Origin: Phialophora verrucosa | Lineage: Eukaryota > Ascomycota > Eurotiomycetes > Chaetothyriales > Herpotrichiellaceae | Length of the DNA stretch: 64,000 nucleotides | Direction: 5' to 3' | Assembly (NCBI GenBank): GCA_002099365.1 | Contig: MSED01000001.1 | Span: 1,240,001-1,304,000, forward strand | Shown here: positions 11,895-23,281 of the stretch, one piece after another | Position numbering within the stretch: the first letter of the stretch is position 1 | How the letters are laid out: each line of letters opens with the position of its first letter | The notes under the pieces: generated by a model | Seen by the model: only the letters and a program-made list of their open reading frames with translations | What the model was told of the DNA's origin: nothing | Databases searched by the model: none | Made by a program: the position numbers and the translations under genes

Positions 11895-12747
11895 GCCTGC
11901 TCTTGACGGCATATCATGTACCAACACCAGTACTGTCACAAAATCTGCATCCATCACGGTTTGAGGCTGGCCTGGAAAAAGGGCCGACGGCGATATCAGG
12001 CGCAGCGAGATTAAATCGGTCCGGCCTGCATTTTCACGACTTAACGACACAGTAAGAACCTCACGAAGCGGACTCATTCTCATTGATATGCACGCATGCA
12101 TGCACGTATGAAACCGTACGAGCGTACCACGCATACATCATAGATGCCATAGATTATTTTTGACACCAGGTGACACAGACACTATTCCATGGGATGAACA
12201 GAGCAGCCCGTCTAAGGCCTCAGCGCGCGTGATCAGGAAGTCCGGGGTACAGTACAGTAAACTAATAGCGCAAGAAACGTGGCAGATAATTCATTTAGTC
12301 ACTAATGATGTGATGAGATTCCCAGCCTCACCGATCAATGTAATGCATGGCGTTAGTACTCAGTCTGTATGTATTCCTTTCGTGGTGTGTCGTGACGTGG
12401 GCGACGCACGACGAGGGGCACTTCATACAAGATGTGGGTGCTCGAGTGTATATATGCACGCTGACGGAAACCAACAATCGCATTTGCCACTACATGGTAC
12501 GTACAGATACTGTATCATGAAAGACATGACTCCGTGGCGCCTCAACTCGAATCCCGTCATGCCCATCCCGCTCGAGGTGAGGTAAAGATGAGATACGGGG
12601 CTTATGTATCTCACTGATCTCTCCCGGCTTGAATCGAAAGAAACTAAACAACGCATGAACGCCCATTTGACAAGTACAACCACGCATGAATGCCCTTCGA
12701 CAAACACAACCTTCGGATCAACCCACTCTCAACTCCGTCGACACGAA
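11895..12747. other. Convergent intergenic region
   Basis: 3' flanks of the MFS transporter and of the Rieske oxygenase gene. Short ORFs on both strands, none supported. Confidence 0.6.
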
Positions 12748-14052
12748 TTACCACGCCAGGACCTCTTGATTCGTCTGGCACGTCAAACTTGAGCAGAGCT
12801 CTTCGTCCTCCCTGCTCGTCATCGCGGTGTCCGGCAAGTTCTGTCTCGCGGGCCATATCTCTTTCTTCGCTGCCCTTTCGCGCTCGTAATGCGCCCGCAC
12901 GACCTCACGAGTCACTTTTTGGAAGTACAGAGGGCCCTTCTCCAGTCGAGGGTGCAGCTCGCCGTTGACGAAGATTCGGGCGTTGAGATTCTTCTGCGCG
13001 AGCTCGCAGAGCACTTTGTCCTCGCCAACTATCCGCTTGTACATCTGGTTGATGAGTTGGAAATCTTCTTCAGACGAGTTCTTGTTCCGGAAGATCTGGT
13101 ACTGCATGGACGAGCTTGTGGGTCCGTGGGGCAGGAATCTTTGCAGCATCATGTAATGCGGACTGGGAAGGGAAAAGTCAGCAAAGTCAGCTATCTACCT
13201 GCGTCTGCACCAACGATTGTGTACTTACAGAACAGACAGCGACACATTCGGAAAGTAGTACGTGCTGCTGATGCCGAGGCCGTTCTTCTTCTGATTCTCC
13301 GTGAGGCTAGATTTGTGGGTGATCCATCCGCAGGCGGTGTCGACCTCGTGCGTCTGGATGTCCGCTAGGTCTGGCACATCCGGATGCGTCGTGGGACAAT
13401 GATAACATTCGTTGAAGTTGTCAGCCAGGATTTTCCAGTTGTACGCCCCGTCCATCTCGTACGTGTGGTCCAGGACGTAGTCGTCAAAGTTATACTGCTT
13501 GAATCGTTCCTGCATGTCGATCCCGGCGAAGTCGTCCACCCAGGCTACCTCGGGTTTCTGCCTGCTGTCCAGATTGACCCAGATGAACCCATTAGTATCG
13601 ACGTGCACGTGGATTGGAAACAGGCCGTTGCGGCTTTTGTCAAAATCTTCCAGCTCGTCGTACTTCGGCGCCTTCGCGAGCTTGCCATCCAGCCCGTAAG
13701 ACCAGCCATGATACTTGCATGCAAAAATCTTTGATGACCCCTGCTGCCCTTCGACGACGGGAAAGGCACGGTGCCGACAGACGTTGTGGAATGCGTGGAT
13801 GTCCCCCTTTCGATCGCGGGAGAGTATGAATTCATAGCCGGCGACCTCGAATTTGAGCCAGTCACCCGGTTGAGCGAGTCTGACTTTGTGAGTGATGAGC
13901 ATCCATTTCCGCGAAAAGATCGCCCGTCGTTCCAGCTCGTACATTTCTTGCGAGGTGTACCAGCTCGATGGTAGTGCCCGGACAGGGCTCGTGCCTTCGG
14001 CCACAGGAGGCTGGCCTCCAAATCCGAGGTAATTCAAGAGTGTGGATGCCAT
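12748..14052 (-). CDS. Rieske non-heme iron oxygenase, choline-monooxygenase/betaine-demethylase type
   Basis: Two exons on the minus strand (14052-13229 and 13162-12748; 66-nt intron, GTAAGT donor) give 412 residues from MASTLLNYLG. The Rieske [2Fe-2S] ligands are C92-x-H94 and C112-x2-H115 (CRHR, CKYHGW). The catalytic iron motif is DNFNECYHCPTTH, with H218 and H223 as iron ligands. E215 stands where most Rieske oxygenases carry the bridging Asp; a Glu there is reported for the carnitine oxygenase CntA. This supports a quaternary-ammonium substrate (choline, carnitine, glycine betaine or proline betaine), demethylated or hydroxylated with O2 and an external reductase. No signal peptide is evident. 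With proline dehydrogenase and a sarcosine-oxidase-type enzyme close by, stachydrine demethylase is my favoured inference. No reductase partner gene is seen in the window. Confidence 0.88.
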
Positions 14053-15526
14053 GATGAATACTAACGAGTCGTTGAGAGTTTGAGGTAAGTTAGTGGGACA
14101 GCTGTGTTGCATGTTGAACTCATTCATGGCTCTTCCTGCTCGATATATATCAGCTGTACCTGCATACCGTTCCAGGGATACGCCATCAAGTGCAGCTCGT
14201 CGAGAAGCGGCCTCTTCGCCACATGATCGAACGAGATGCAGTGGGAAGCGAAGGTGTTCTCAGAATCGTTACTCGATTTAGGAATTTCTTCCCTCGACCA
14301 AGTCGAGACTGTAGTCCGCGACGTTGGGCGGCAGGGTCGTCCGACCATCCATCGGTTTTTGAGTCGAGGTCGTTCACACCAACAATCAATTGCCGTCAGG
14401 GAAGAGGGCAGGTCTAAGCGATGAGCTTCTCTCCGCTCAGATTTGGCAGTCGCCCCGCAATGAAGCAACCACTCGCCTAGCCAAATCCGGCAGGGGAAAT
14501 GAGAGCTAGCGTGGGTTTAAGGCCTCAATTCGAGCGTCTCGACCCCGTTGGCCGCATTCCGCGTATCGTTGTCGCAGATTATCAATACGAACGCATTCAA
14601 CACCCCGAATGATCGATGAGCTTGCAGTGCGATGGACGACCCAAGAGAGAAAAGCCGCAGAACACTGCATATGTTGCATCAATCAGTGGCGTGGCGTGTG
14701 CTGATATGCATCGCAAGTGTGACTGGCGGAACCCCAACCGTGCTGAAAGATCCTAGTGATATTGCGGGTGCTCGCGGCAAAGCCTCAGCTTATCCGCCCA
14801 CTATAGCCGCAGCAGGATATCGCGAGATTCGACGTTAAGGCTTGGCTTCGAAACAGTTGAAAGACTCTCCACGGGGGAGGGACCGAGTTTCGTCGCTGAT
14901 CCGTCCTTTGCGACCGAATCCTTCGATCATCTACTATCTCACGGACCGAACTTAACCTCGCAGGCAGCACAAAAGCGAAGTCCGGGTGATGTAACGGAAT
15001 GGATATCCAAACCCCAATGCTTTTGACAATCAGGCGTAGGTAGCAACGAGGAATGCCGTGTCCGAGAAGGCTAGCCCCATATATGAGTTGCAAGTGGTGC
15101 AATGTATGACTTCAAGGTTGTCTTGGATGTTTTATTGCCCGCGTGCACAAGTATCCCGGACCCGAAATGACATCCTTCATAGGTCTTGAAGTCGGAGTGC
15201 TCAGCGGTGGTAAGGCAGCCGTCAAGTCGACTCGACAGCGGCTTTGTGGATCGTGGTTGTATCGATGTTACTCGTATTCGTAATTGATCGGAGCGGCTCG
15301 TCGTCCATAGAGCCGGTATTTGAAGCAGTAAGAAGTTGCTTGGTGGTTTTGCAGCCTCAAGCATGAGAGAAACAAGGAGATGTTCGTGGATCTCACAATG
15401 GAGCCACCATCGCTGGAGGGGCTGTGGACAAGATTGGAATGTGTATCAAGCCTGGAGATCATTCTAACCGGAGATTCGGTGCAGGAAGTACCGTAAGCTG
15501 GATGTATGGCCATTAGAAAATCCTTC
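14053..15526. other. Rieske gene promoter and intergenic DNA
   Basis: About 1.5 kb between the Rieske gene start and the 3' end of the Zn2Cys6 gene. Small ORFs (up to 114 codons) have no recognisable features. One CGG-N9-CCG element lies at 14329-14343. Confidence 0.55.
14329..14343. promoter_or_regulatory. CGG-N9-CCG candidate Zn2Cys6 site
   Basis: An inverted CGG...CCG with a 9-nt spacer, 277 nt upstream of the Rieske oxygenase ATG. The same spacing occurs upstream of the proline dehydrogenase gene (19156-19170). Zn2Cys6 dimers bind such palindromes; Put3, the yeast proline regulator, uses spacing 10. A chance match is quite possible. Confidence 0.3.
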
Positions 15527-17156
15527 TCATACAATGAATACCTGCATTTGAGGAAGGCACTCTGTCCAGTCTTGCATAGTCCCGCCCCTGGACCAGGTTC
15601 GTCTCAGGTATTCCAAGGCTGTAAGAATATTGGTGAAGCCGTTACGCTGATGATGCCTTAGCAGGACGTTTGTGAAATATTCCTGATGTTCAGGGAGTAC
15701 GCTCTCCAAGGCGGCGATGAAGGTTGCGAACACAAGGATATGCTCTCCCGGTGAGCTTGGAGGAAGCAGTTCGAGAGTCCGAATGAATTTGGCCACTGGC
15801 TCAGATGAAGATAGCCCACTCGGGCCAATTGACGCTCGAGTGACGTAGATATCACATGCCTGTTGGTTCAAGTCGTAGATGAGAGACATTTGCTGATTAT
15901 ACTCTGGATGGAGGCTGTAATATGATTTGAAACAGTCCCAGCCGTCAGAGGCTTCTTGGCCACCTGAAGCCGTCAGGCTGAGACGAGCAATTCCTCCCTC
16001 CTGGCTGAGAAAGGGTGCAGCGTAGCCGCGGAACCTTGCCAATGTCAGTCTGGGTGTTCCAAGGGCCTTGATAATGACATACTTTCGGATTTGCCTCACC
16101 AGGAAACCTCCCAGTTCACCTCCTTCAACTGCTGCTTCGCCACCACTAGCGGCCAGAGCTGCCTCAAGCAAGTTGAAAATAGTAGGGAAGTCGGAGGACC
16201 CATTTACAATCACGGTCGTAAGGAGCACGAGAAGCGCCAGTAACACAGCCTGCTTGCCGCTCGTGTCGTAGGCTTCTAAGTTTTGTCTTTGACGCAAACG
16301 GCGGATCGCCCTGTCGTAGATGACATTGGGATCGAATACTTTCTCTCTTACATTGGCGGAGAAGTGGAAAACCGATGCTGATATTACTGCATCTCGGAGC
16401 AGTTCATCGAGATGGGCGATCGGCAGGATCAGATAGCGCCACCCGTTTTGGTGGTCATCAATCACCACCATCTCAGCAGCGATGTGGTTTGAGACTAGGA
16501 AGATAAGCTTGAGTAGACGGTTCAGGCAATAGAGACCTTACAGTAAACGAGGCAGTATTGTTTCCATGATGCAAGTGCGTCGGACGGAGGGGTTGGGATC
16601 GGGGGAATCTCATCCTGAGGGCTCGGGAGAGGAGATGAACAGGTTGATGGGGACACTTGCAACCAGCTGAATGGTATTGGGCTGGTCGATTCGAGGTCGA
16701 GGTCGTTTCGGCCATCATACACATTCCTGGGAGAGGTCTGCCGCTTCTCGGGCTCGGTAGAGGATACGTAGATGCCTGTTCCGTTCTCAGCACAGGCGTG
16801 AACTTGTGTGGCAGCTTCCTCCGTTCCTGGTTGATGGCCCTGTGCAGGAGGTGGTGAGAGTAAATTGCGGTGCCATGTTTCTCGTGCATCGCGTTTTCTT
16901 TCAGCTGAAGTGATGTCGTCGACAAAGCGGTACCGGAGACCAAGACCACTGCAATTTATGCCTTTGGCAAGGCATTTCGCACAACTTGGCTGGGCTCGAT
17001 CGCAGTCAATCCGGCGTTGCGAGCACTCATAGCATCCTGAGAAGCAAGTCAGGAACGTGGCCAATGACTCCGAGTGTACTTATTCACCGCGCACTCACCT
17101 TTCATTTTGGGAACATAATGACGCTTGGCTCGGACCATCTGGAGGCCATAAGGCAT
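15527..17156 (-). CDS. Zn2Cys6 transcription factor
   Basis: Three exons (17156-17099, 17036-16542, 16494-15527; introns 62 and 47 nt) give 506 residues. The first exon supplies the basic start MPYGLQMVRAKRHY and completes the zinc cluster C21-x2-C24-x6-C31-x6-C38-x2-C41-x6-C48. A Ser/Pro-rich linker precedes a C-terminal fungal TF domain of the DUF3468 type (WRYLILPIAHLDELLRDAV..., the sugar-cane-like hydrophobic helices). The nuclear factor lies between the Rieske oxygenase and proline dehydrogenase genes, all on the same strand, so it is the natural candidate for a pathway-specific activator. The start could also be M7. No DNA-binding preference can be read from the protein beyond CGG half-sites. 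Confidence 0.88.
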
Positions 17157-17556
17157 GATAAGTATACATCACAGAAATGGCGTCGAGGCTTTGTTGCCAT
17201 GAGTACAGTGAGAAAAGATAGTAAGAGATGCGGTCGCCACGACGGGTTTGTTCCAGTTGGCCAGTCACACTTGCGCGATTAGCACTGCTCAACTAGTGAG
17301 TTCATTTTGGGCCTGGCTTAAGGAAGGTGGGTGAGCCTAACGAGCCCCGAAGCCCGGAACCTCCAGAATAAGCGCCACTTTTGGTGGGTCGAGGCCAGAG
17401 AAAGGCGGGGTAATTGAAGCCACCGTCGACTCCGTTTACAACATTTTAGCATTGTCATGTAATGATTACTTGACGGTTAAAGTTCACTTTCCGGCCTTTG
17501 CTCACAAAGTCATAGCAGTTGACGCCATTGAACTGATGCTATACGAGCACACTCCC
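17157..17556. other. Promoter of the Zn2Cys6 gene
   Basis: 400 nt between the factor's start and the 3' end of proline dehydrogenase. No clear CGG palindrome was found. Confidence 0.5.
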
Positions 17557-19080
17557 CTACGGGGACCGAACGCCTGCCCTGCGCCAGAGCTCTCTCCTGA
17601 ATTGCGTCGCCCCAACCTTCATTCGTTCAGCCGCGCCACGATTCTCAACGAGTCTGCGAACCAAGTATTGCATGCATTCCTGAATGCTGCCCCACGTCAA
17701 ACACTTGTACACCTTGGGGATATAGGTATTAGCTGAAGGCTGAGAGTTTCCCGCCCTGGCCTCGTCCGCAGCCTGAAGGAGCTCGCAGCCGATGTCATCG
17801 GCCATTCCCTGGAGCTGTCCGAACTCGAGTCTCACTTTCAATCTTGATTGTCTTGCAAGGTCGGAGGCGAGCTGAGCTGCTTTCCGGATAGTCTCGGTAT
17901 TGTGGCCTGCGAGTAAAATGTCAATCCCTTCTGTGTCGCGGTGGTGATGATGGTCGGCCTGCGCCTGGAAATTCCCTCGCAGGAGATCCTCAACGATCCC
18001 ATTGTACGACGCATCGGTGTCTTCTTTGGTGTCGTGGATCCTAGCACGCATATCATTGGCGATATAAGCCCCCCGGACGAGTTTGATCGCAGGCCGCCAT
18101 CCCTCCTTTTGAGAAAGCTCTAGTTGGTGTTGAACTTTGTGTCGTGCCGATTTGAGATACGCCTGGATGGTGTTGTATATCAGAGCTGGCCTGTCAAGTC
18201 GATTATACCGACGCATCAGGTCGAACGTCCACTCGTCTATGGTCGCCTGCAACACCTGCTGCTCTGCATCGATCCATATGCGGCAGCCTTTGGAGGCCGC
18301 ATATTCGCAGATCCTATCCATGGCCTGAACGAACTTGGCCGGGGCTGGGCCGCCGTCCATGAGTGCCTTTGTGACATTTGTCCCTGCCCCAGTGAATCTG
18401 GCCAGCGTTAGGATTTGGGAAGCTCTCCAAAAAGTGACAACAGATGGGCAAAAGGCTTACTTGATACCGAGCCAATCGCCCGCTCCAACCATGTCCAATG
18501 TTTCCATATTTCCTTTGGCCCACTGGTCAATTTCCAGGTCCATGGAATTCGGTTTGCCACTTTCAAATCCTGCGGGTTGGTCTCCATGGCCCTGGACCTG
18601 CACTTCTTTCCCATAACAAAGCACGATACCAGAGAAGCCCAACTTTCTGATCTCTGCTGACGTTCGCGCGATTTCTGCGCGATTTCTGCCCGCACAAAAT
18701 TGTTTGTAAACGAGGGGATAAATCGCAGTCCGCAACAGGGGATTCCGATCTGGGTTAAGCAGCACGGACTGCGAATTGGCGACCTTCTCGAACACCGCCA
18801 AACCCGGCTTAAAGAGCCACGGAGTCGTAAAAAATGCACTCAGTAGCAACGTTCGAAGAATGCTCGCCGTGGACAGCCGCGCCAGCGGAGGCGCCAGAAA
18901 TGGAGCAAGCTCTGGATTCGGGGAGACGGCGACCGACCCTTCTTTATCCCTCCTGCTATCAATTAACGTATGGGTCGTGGTTGAAGATTGATGTCTGCAT
19001 TGCTTGGGATATTTGATGTTCAACACTTGTCGAATATTTTGCCTGGACTTGAAAGCAGTGTTTGCAACGGACAAAGCCAT
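17557..19080 (-). CDS. Proline dehydrogenase (proline oxidase), mitochondrial
   Basis: Two exons (19080-18461, 18397-17557; 63-nt intron) give 486 residues. The N-terminus is rich in Arg/Lys/Ser and poor in acids over the first 35 residues, a mitochondrial targeting peptide. The FAD-binding TIM-barrel of PRODH follows: the junction reads GDWLGIK-FTGAGTN, then MDGGPAPAKF, WIDAEQQ, YNTIQAYLK and the family's KLVRGAY. The C-terminus holds EFGQLQGMADD and YIPKVYKC, the substrate-binding end of the barrel. The enzyme oxidises L-proline to P5C on the inner mitochondrial membrane, passing electrons to quinone. In Aspergillus the orthologue prnD sits in the prn cluster with a regulator, a permease and P5C dehydrogenase; the same set occurs here but spread over 28 kb. 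It may be the only copy or a cluster paralogue. Confidence 0.93.
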
Positions 19081-20115
19081 GTTACCCTTACCAGACCCTG
19101 ACTTACATCTCGAGGGGATTGTGAAGTGGCCGCCACGTTATTATGCCATAAGAGCCGGTGGACTGTACCGCACTCCTTCGGCTTGCGAACCGGGCCAGTA
19201 ACACAGCTACTATACCTCGTAGAGATAGGCAGCACGACGAGCTTGGATCTCACTGCGCGGGGTCACGTCTTCGATTGACAGGATCCGCCAACGCATTCGA
19301 CCAACGACTAAACAACCACATGCCCGGTGTCGGGCTTCTAGAGCGGATGTCTTGGGGTCTCCATCGCGGAGGGATCCCAGTTCTGCCCAGACCCACGGCG
19401 TTGACTAAATGGCCGCCAGAGCTCTGAAGATCGCACATCCCGGGCCAGGGAGAGCAAAAAAACCCAGAGCTACTGCTAGCGGTATGCTGATCGTGGGCGA
19501 TGATTGCGGCACCCGCACCAAAGATCCTTATCGCCGCCCGGTCTGATCCCGGAGTCACATCCGTAGCGTCTCTCCTTCGAGCCGGAGCAACAGTTGCTAT
19601 TGGTGAGATGCACTCCACGACCTCAACCGAGTGCAGGGCGGACTGGATTTGGAAATTATACGCGCTCACTTCACCATCCCGCTGAACTTCACGACGATTC
19701 ATCTTCTAGAATAAGGGAATTCGGAGCCACTTGCGGAATAGAGCGGTCTAGGACTGAAGCCAGAACGCTTCGCTGCAGAATTAGGCCGTTATCTACATCC
19801 AATCTCAGTGTCATGGTCACCAGAGCGTCGGGAGGCGAAGCCGAGGGGGTTTGCCTCCAGTGTGTCTATCAAACAGGTACCTATCCACGTCAGCACCTAT
19901 GCGTTGTTGTTCCAGGGACTATGGACAGACTGTTCGCTTCGAGCTTGTCCCCGCCCCAGTTCCCCGCTCATGTGTGTATTGCCCGAATTAACGCGATATA
20001 GGGACAGCCGGCGGGAATGTCGCCTACAGATGAGGAGAATAGTCGAATTGAGATCTAGGAAAGACAATTAAGTCCATACGTATCCACGGGCCAACCTCTA
20101 TTGAGCATCCTGGGT
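19081..20115. other. Proline dehydrogenase promoter and intergenic DNA
   Basis: About 1 kb between the PRODH start and the 3' end of the FAD amine oxidase. Open frames up to 150 codons on the minus strand have no homology I recognise. A CGG-N9-CCG element (19156-19170) and a CGG-N8-CCG element (19179-19192) lie within 115 nt of the PRODH ATG. Confidence 0.5.
19156..19170. promoter_or_regulatory. CGG-N9-CCG candidate Zn2Cys6 site
   Basis: Palindromic CGG/CCG with 9-nt spacer, 76 nt upstream of the PRODH ATG, followed at 19179-19192 by CGG-N8-CCG. Proximity to the start and the matching element near the Rieske gene favour co-regulation, but no statistics were done. Confidence 0.35.
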
Positions 20116-21509
20116 TCACAACCGCGCTCTCACAGCTCTATCCTGCTCGTCGATAACCTCTCTGATCTCCCTCGTCGTACCAATCCTCCAACTCACGTCA
20201 TCGCCCCATTCCTTGCCTCCTTTTCCCTCTCCACTGCCTCTCCACTGCCACCGAGGCACGACCTGTCTTCCGTCTTCCAGCAGCTTCACCACCCACTCTC
20301 CCACAATCGGCATCATCTTAAACCCGTGCCCAGAGTCTCCGGACAGCACGACCAATGAGTCTCCGGTGTTTGGCACGAAATCGACTGTGTAATCCGAATC
20401 GGCGGTGTCAGCAAACCAGCACATTCTTTGGTCCACGAACGGACGGTCCGCCAACCATGGCAGCGTCTCCCTCAGTAGTTGTCGCAGTTTCTTCTCGTCA
20501 GTCACGGGGATGTAGTCTCTCGGCGCTGGGACCGAGCTCCCAGGAGGTAACGAAATGCCTGTGCTTTTGTCCGTGTTTACGTACCCGGCACCCAAAGGGC
20601 ACAGCTTAAAGAGCCGAGTCGTCGGATCGGGCTCGAAGAAGAACCCAAGGTCTCGGACGTTGAGAACGGGGATTCCCCGGAGGTAGTCACATTCCCGCTC
20701 GGTGAGTTGGACGTGAGCTACCGACCAGGATTTCGCAACGACGTACGACCCGACATCCGGGATGAGCGTTGCTGCCCAAGCGCCAAGGCAGACGATTGTG
20801 CGTCGAGCGTAGTGGCGCTGTCCGCTTGCAACCTGGAACCCCGTGCAACGCCGCTGGGGAGAGTGTTCGTCGTTGGTGCTGTAAAGAAGTTTCACGGCTC
20901 TACCCTCTTCGGGGCCCAGCACGAATTTGACGCCCCTGCCGACCAAGTGTCGGTGGGTATCGGCCATTGCGTTGGACGAATGCGCATAGCCTGCCAATCT
21001 GTTGTGGTAGCCTCGAAACCCGGACAATGGGCCGCTGAACTGCCAATATATATCCTTGAATGCTTGTGAGTTGTCTAGCGGCGTGATCCCGGCGGCAAAG
21101 ACAGGATGGTCCTTCACTGACAACAGCGCTGTCTGCAGATGCTTGACTGCTTTCGCCGGTGCCGCGCTGGAAGTGGCGAGCACGTAGCCCACTTGATGGA
21201 AATTGGCTCCCCAGAGAGGCGTCTTCCAGCGGTTGATTGCTTTCTATGGTGTCAAAAAATCAGTCATGGTGTTCAAACCATGTCGTTTCGAATACTTACA
21301 AGCGCCAATTCAGTGTAGAATTCATCTTCGTACTCGGCTCGAACGATCTTATTCAAGTCATAAGCTGCTGAGTAGGGGGATGGTATCTCGGACGCCTTGT
21401 CAAAGACCGTGATGTTCTTGTAGCCAGACTCAAGCAGATGGAGCGCCGTCGACAAGCCCCAGGCGCCGGCTCCTAAGATGGTGACCGGCTCTGTCTTGTC
21501 TGTAGCCAT
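20116..21509 (-). CDS. FAD-dependent secondary-amine oxidase (sarcosine/pipecolate/fructosyl-amine oxidase family), peroxisomal
   Basis: Two exons (21509-21300, 21243-20116; 56-nt intron) give 445 residues. The start MATDKTEPVT was chosen over an upstream in-frame ATG because it places the dinucleotide fold GAGAWG (13-18) at the usual distance. The segment SAAYDLNKIVRAEY is typical of fructosyl-amine/saccharopine/pipecolate oxidases. C345, in RMCWFADT, aligns with the Cys that binds FAD covalently in monomeric sarcosine oxidase, and GDSGHGFKMMP is the conserved C-terminal flavin loop. The final residues ARL form a peroxisomal PTS1. The family oxidises N-alkyl or cyclic amino acids with O2, giving H2O2. 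Substrate is undecided: N-methylproline, sarcosine, pipecolate, saccharopine or Amadori compounds. Next to proline dehydrogenase and divergent from a mitochondrial carrier, N-methylproline oxidation is an attractive inference. Confidence 0.9.
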
Positions 21510-22097
21510 ACTACAATGCTGAAATAAAATTCTGGGACAATGGTTAGATGACCTTCGTCGTGAAGGTTCTGTTATATGCACAGACAGGCCGTTACACTCC
21601 CCAGATATCAAGGAATTATGATGGCTGCTAGGAGTGTATGCGAGCTATGCCACGATAGGTTAACAGTGATAGCAATCCCGATACTTGCATTTGGCAAACC
21701 GCCACGTTGAAAGGATCGGAACGATGTGAACCCCGGCTGGCCAAGGATCGGGAAGCCTTCCGGTGGTATTTCCACGACAGGACTTCCATCGGGCAACCCC
21801 CGACCAACGAACAGTCTGTCCGATGGCTGGAACTGGAAGTGGTTCGGCTCAGCATGCCATTTGTCTCCGCTTCCCAACGACACTACCGTGTAGGCTGTGG
21901 TTGAATGGTCATGTATACTTGCCTCGTCCGAAGACGGAAGGATAGTCCACACACGGACTTGATGATACTCTCAGTGCAGTGCAGGCACGATCATCTGCTG
22001 ATCTAGGGCGCCATATCATGATACCTTAGTCTTCACGTACGAGGCTTTTTTCCTCATCACCTCTTCATTACGGGACAAGTACAGCTTGATTACCAGC
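21510..22097. promoter_or_regulatory. Bidirectional promoter (amine oxidase / mitochondrial carrier)
   Basis: 588 nt between two divergent starts. It contains a CGG-N8-CCG element near 21750 and a few GATA cores, but no canonical repeated motif. Shared control of both genes is likely from the arrangement alone. Confidence 0.45.
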
Positions 22098-23281
22098 ATG
22101 GTAGCTTCCTCTTCTCCAGCAAATATGGGGGGCGCTCCCGCAACAAATGCCGTCGCAGGTGCTGCTGGAGGCGTCGTTTCCGTTCTTCTCGGTGAGCATC
22201 ATTCCAATGTGTGAGGATCTTCGTCTGACCTGTTGAGCTCTCAGGGCAACCTTTCGGTGAGTTGTCGCCATTGACAAGGCCAGATGCCTACCGCGGCTGG
22301 CTGATAGTGGTATTCGCCCCAATTCAGACTTAATCAAGGTGAGGCTTCAGACTCATAACTCGAGCAATGCCTTTCGGGTGGTCTCGGATATTGTGAAGAA
22401 TGAAGGACTGCTGGCTTTCTACAAGGTGAGAGCCTCTTGCCTATGATCGGACCTACACGACTCATATCTAACTGCGATGAGGGAGCATTATTGCCTTTCT
22501 TAGGGGTGGGAACTGCAGTACGATTAGAAGCAATTCCTATCAAGGCAGCGAATTACTGACAGCAAGACAGGTAAGCATCCAGTTTTCTGTATTTCACGGC
22601 GCAAAGCAAGCCCTTGAGCGTCTAAAAGGCCGGACCTCCCTTTCCCGTGGACGGAAACTTTCCAATCTGGACTTTTACTTGGCTGGCGGGGCTGCCGGCA
22701 TTGCAAACAGCATAGTGTCAGGTCCTGTTGAGCACATCCGGATCCGGCTCCAGATGCAGCCCACAGGTAGGGAAAGACTTTACTCTGGGCCATGGGACTG
22801 CATGAGGAAAATATCGGGCACGGCGGGTGTTAAGGGGATATTCAAGGGCCAGAACATTGCTGTGTTGCGTGAGTTTCAAGCCTACGGTTGTTACTTCGTG
22901 ACCTTCGAAGCCTGCATGCAGACGATGGCTGAAGCATGGAAGAAAAGCCGTGAGGATCTGCCAACTTGGTCAGTTGCGTCTTGTGGTGCTTTGGCTGGTG
23001 TGGCGTTCTGGATTGGAAGCTATCCGCTCGACGTGATCAAGACCAAGGTACAAAATGACGGATTCGGGTCCGATCGACAGTACAAGAATGCCTGGGCAGC
23101 TACGGCGCAGACCTGGAAGACCGGGAAACTCCCTGCGTTCTTCCGTGGACTGGGCCCTACTTTACTGAGGACCGTGTTATCATCCTCCGGGACATTTGCC
23201 ATGTAAGTCGATCCCTCTGTGGCTTGCAATGATACTCATCGTGGATGCAGGGTCGAAAATGTTAGGCGGTTTCTGGCCTGA
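22098..23281 (+). CDS. Mitochondrial carrier (SLC25), Ymc/acyl-carnitine carrier-like
   Basis: Six exons: 22098-22191, 22245-22256, 22328-22425, 22482-22517, 22571-23202, 23251-23281, giving 300 residues. Exon 2 is a 12-nt microexon and exon 4 only 36 nt; each junction keeps frame, has a GT donor, a branch-like sequence and an AG acceptor, and restores family sequence. The three carrier signatures read QPFDLIKVRLQ, GPVEHIRIRLQ and YPLDVIKTKVQ, one per repeat, with six membrane helices as expected. The pattern PVEHIRIRLQ is typical of the Ymc1/Ymc2 and carnitine/acyl-carnitine branch of the inner-membrane family. It could move an amino acid, betaine or acyl-carnitine. Divergent transcription from the amine oxidase suggests it feeds that pathway into mitochondria, where proline dehydrogenase and P5C dehydrogenase act. 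Substrate unknown. Confidence 0.88.

Noticed and set aside
19250..19702. 150-codon minus-strand frame between PRODH and the amine oxidase
   Set aside because: No recognisable domain, and a competing plus-strand frame of similar length exists over the same bases.
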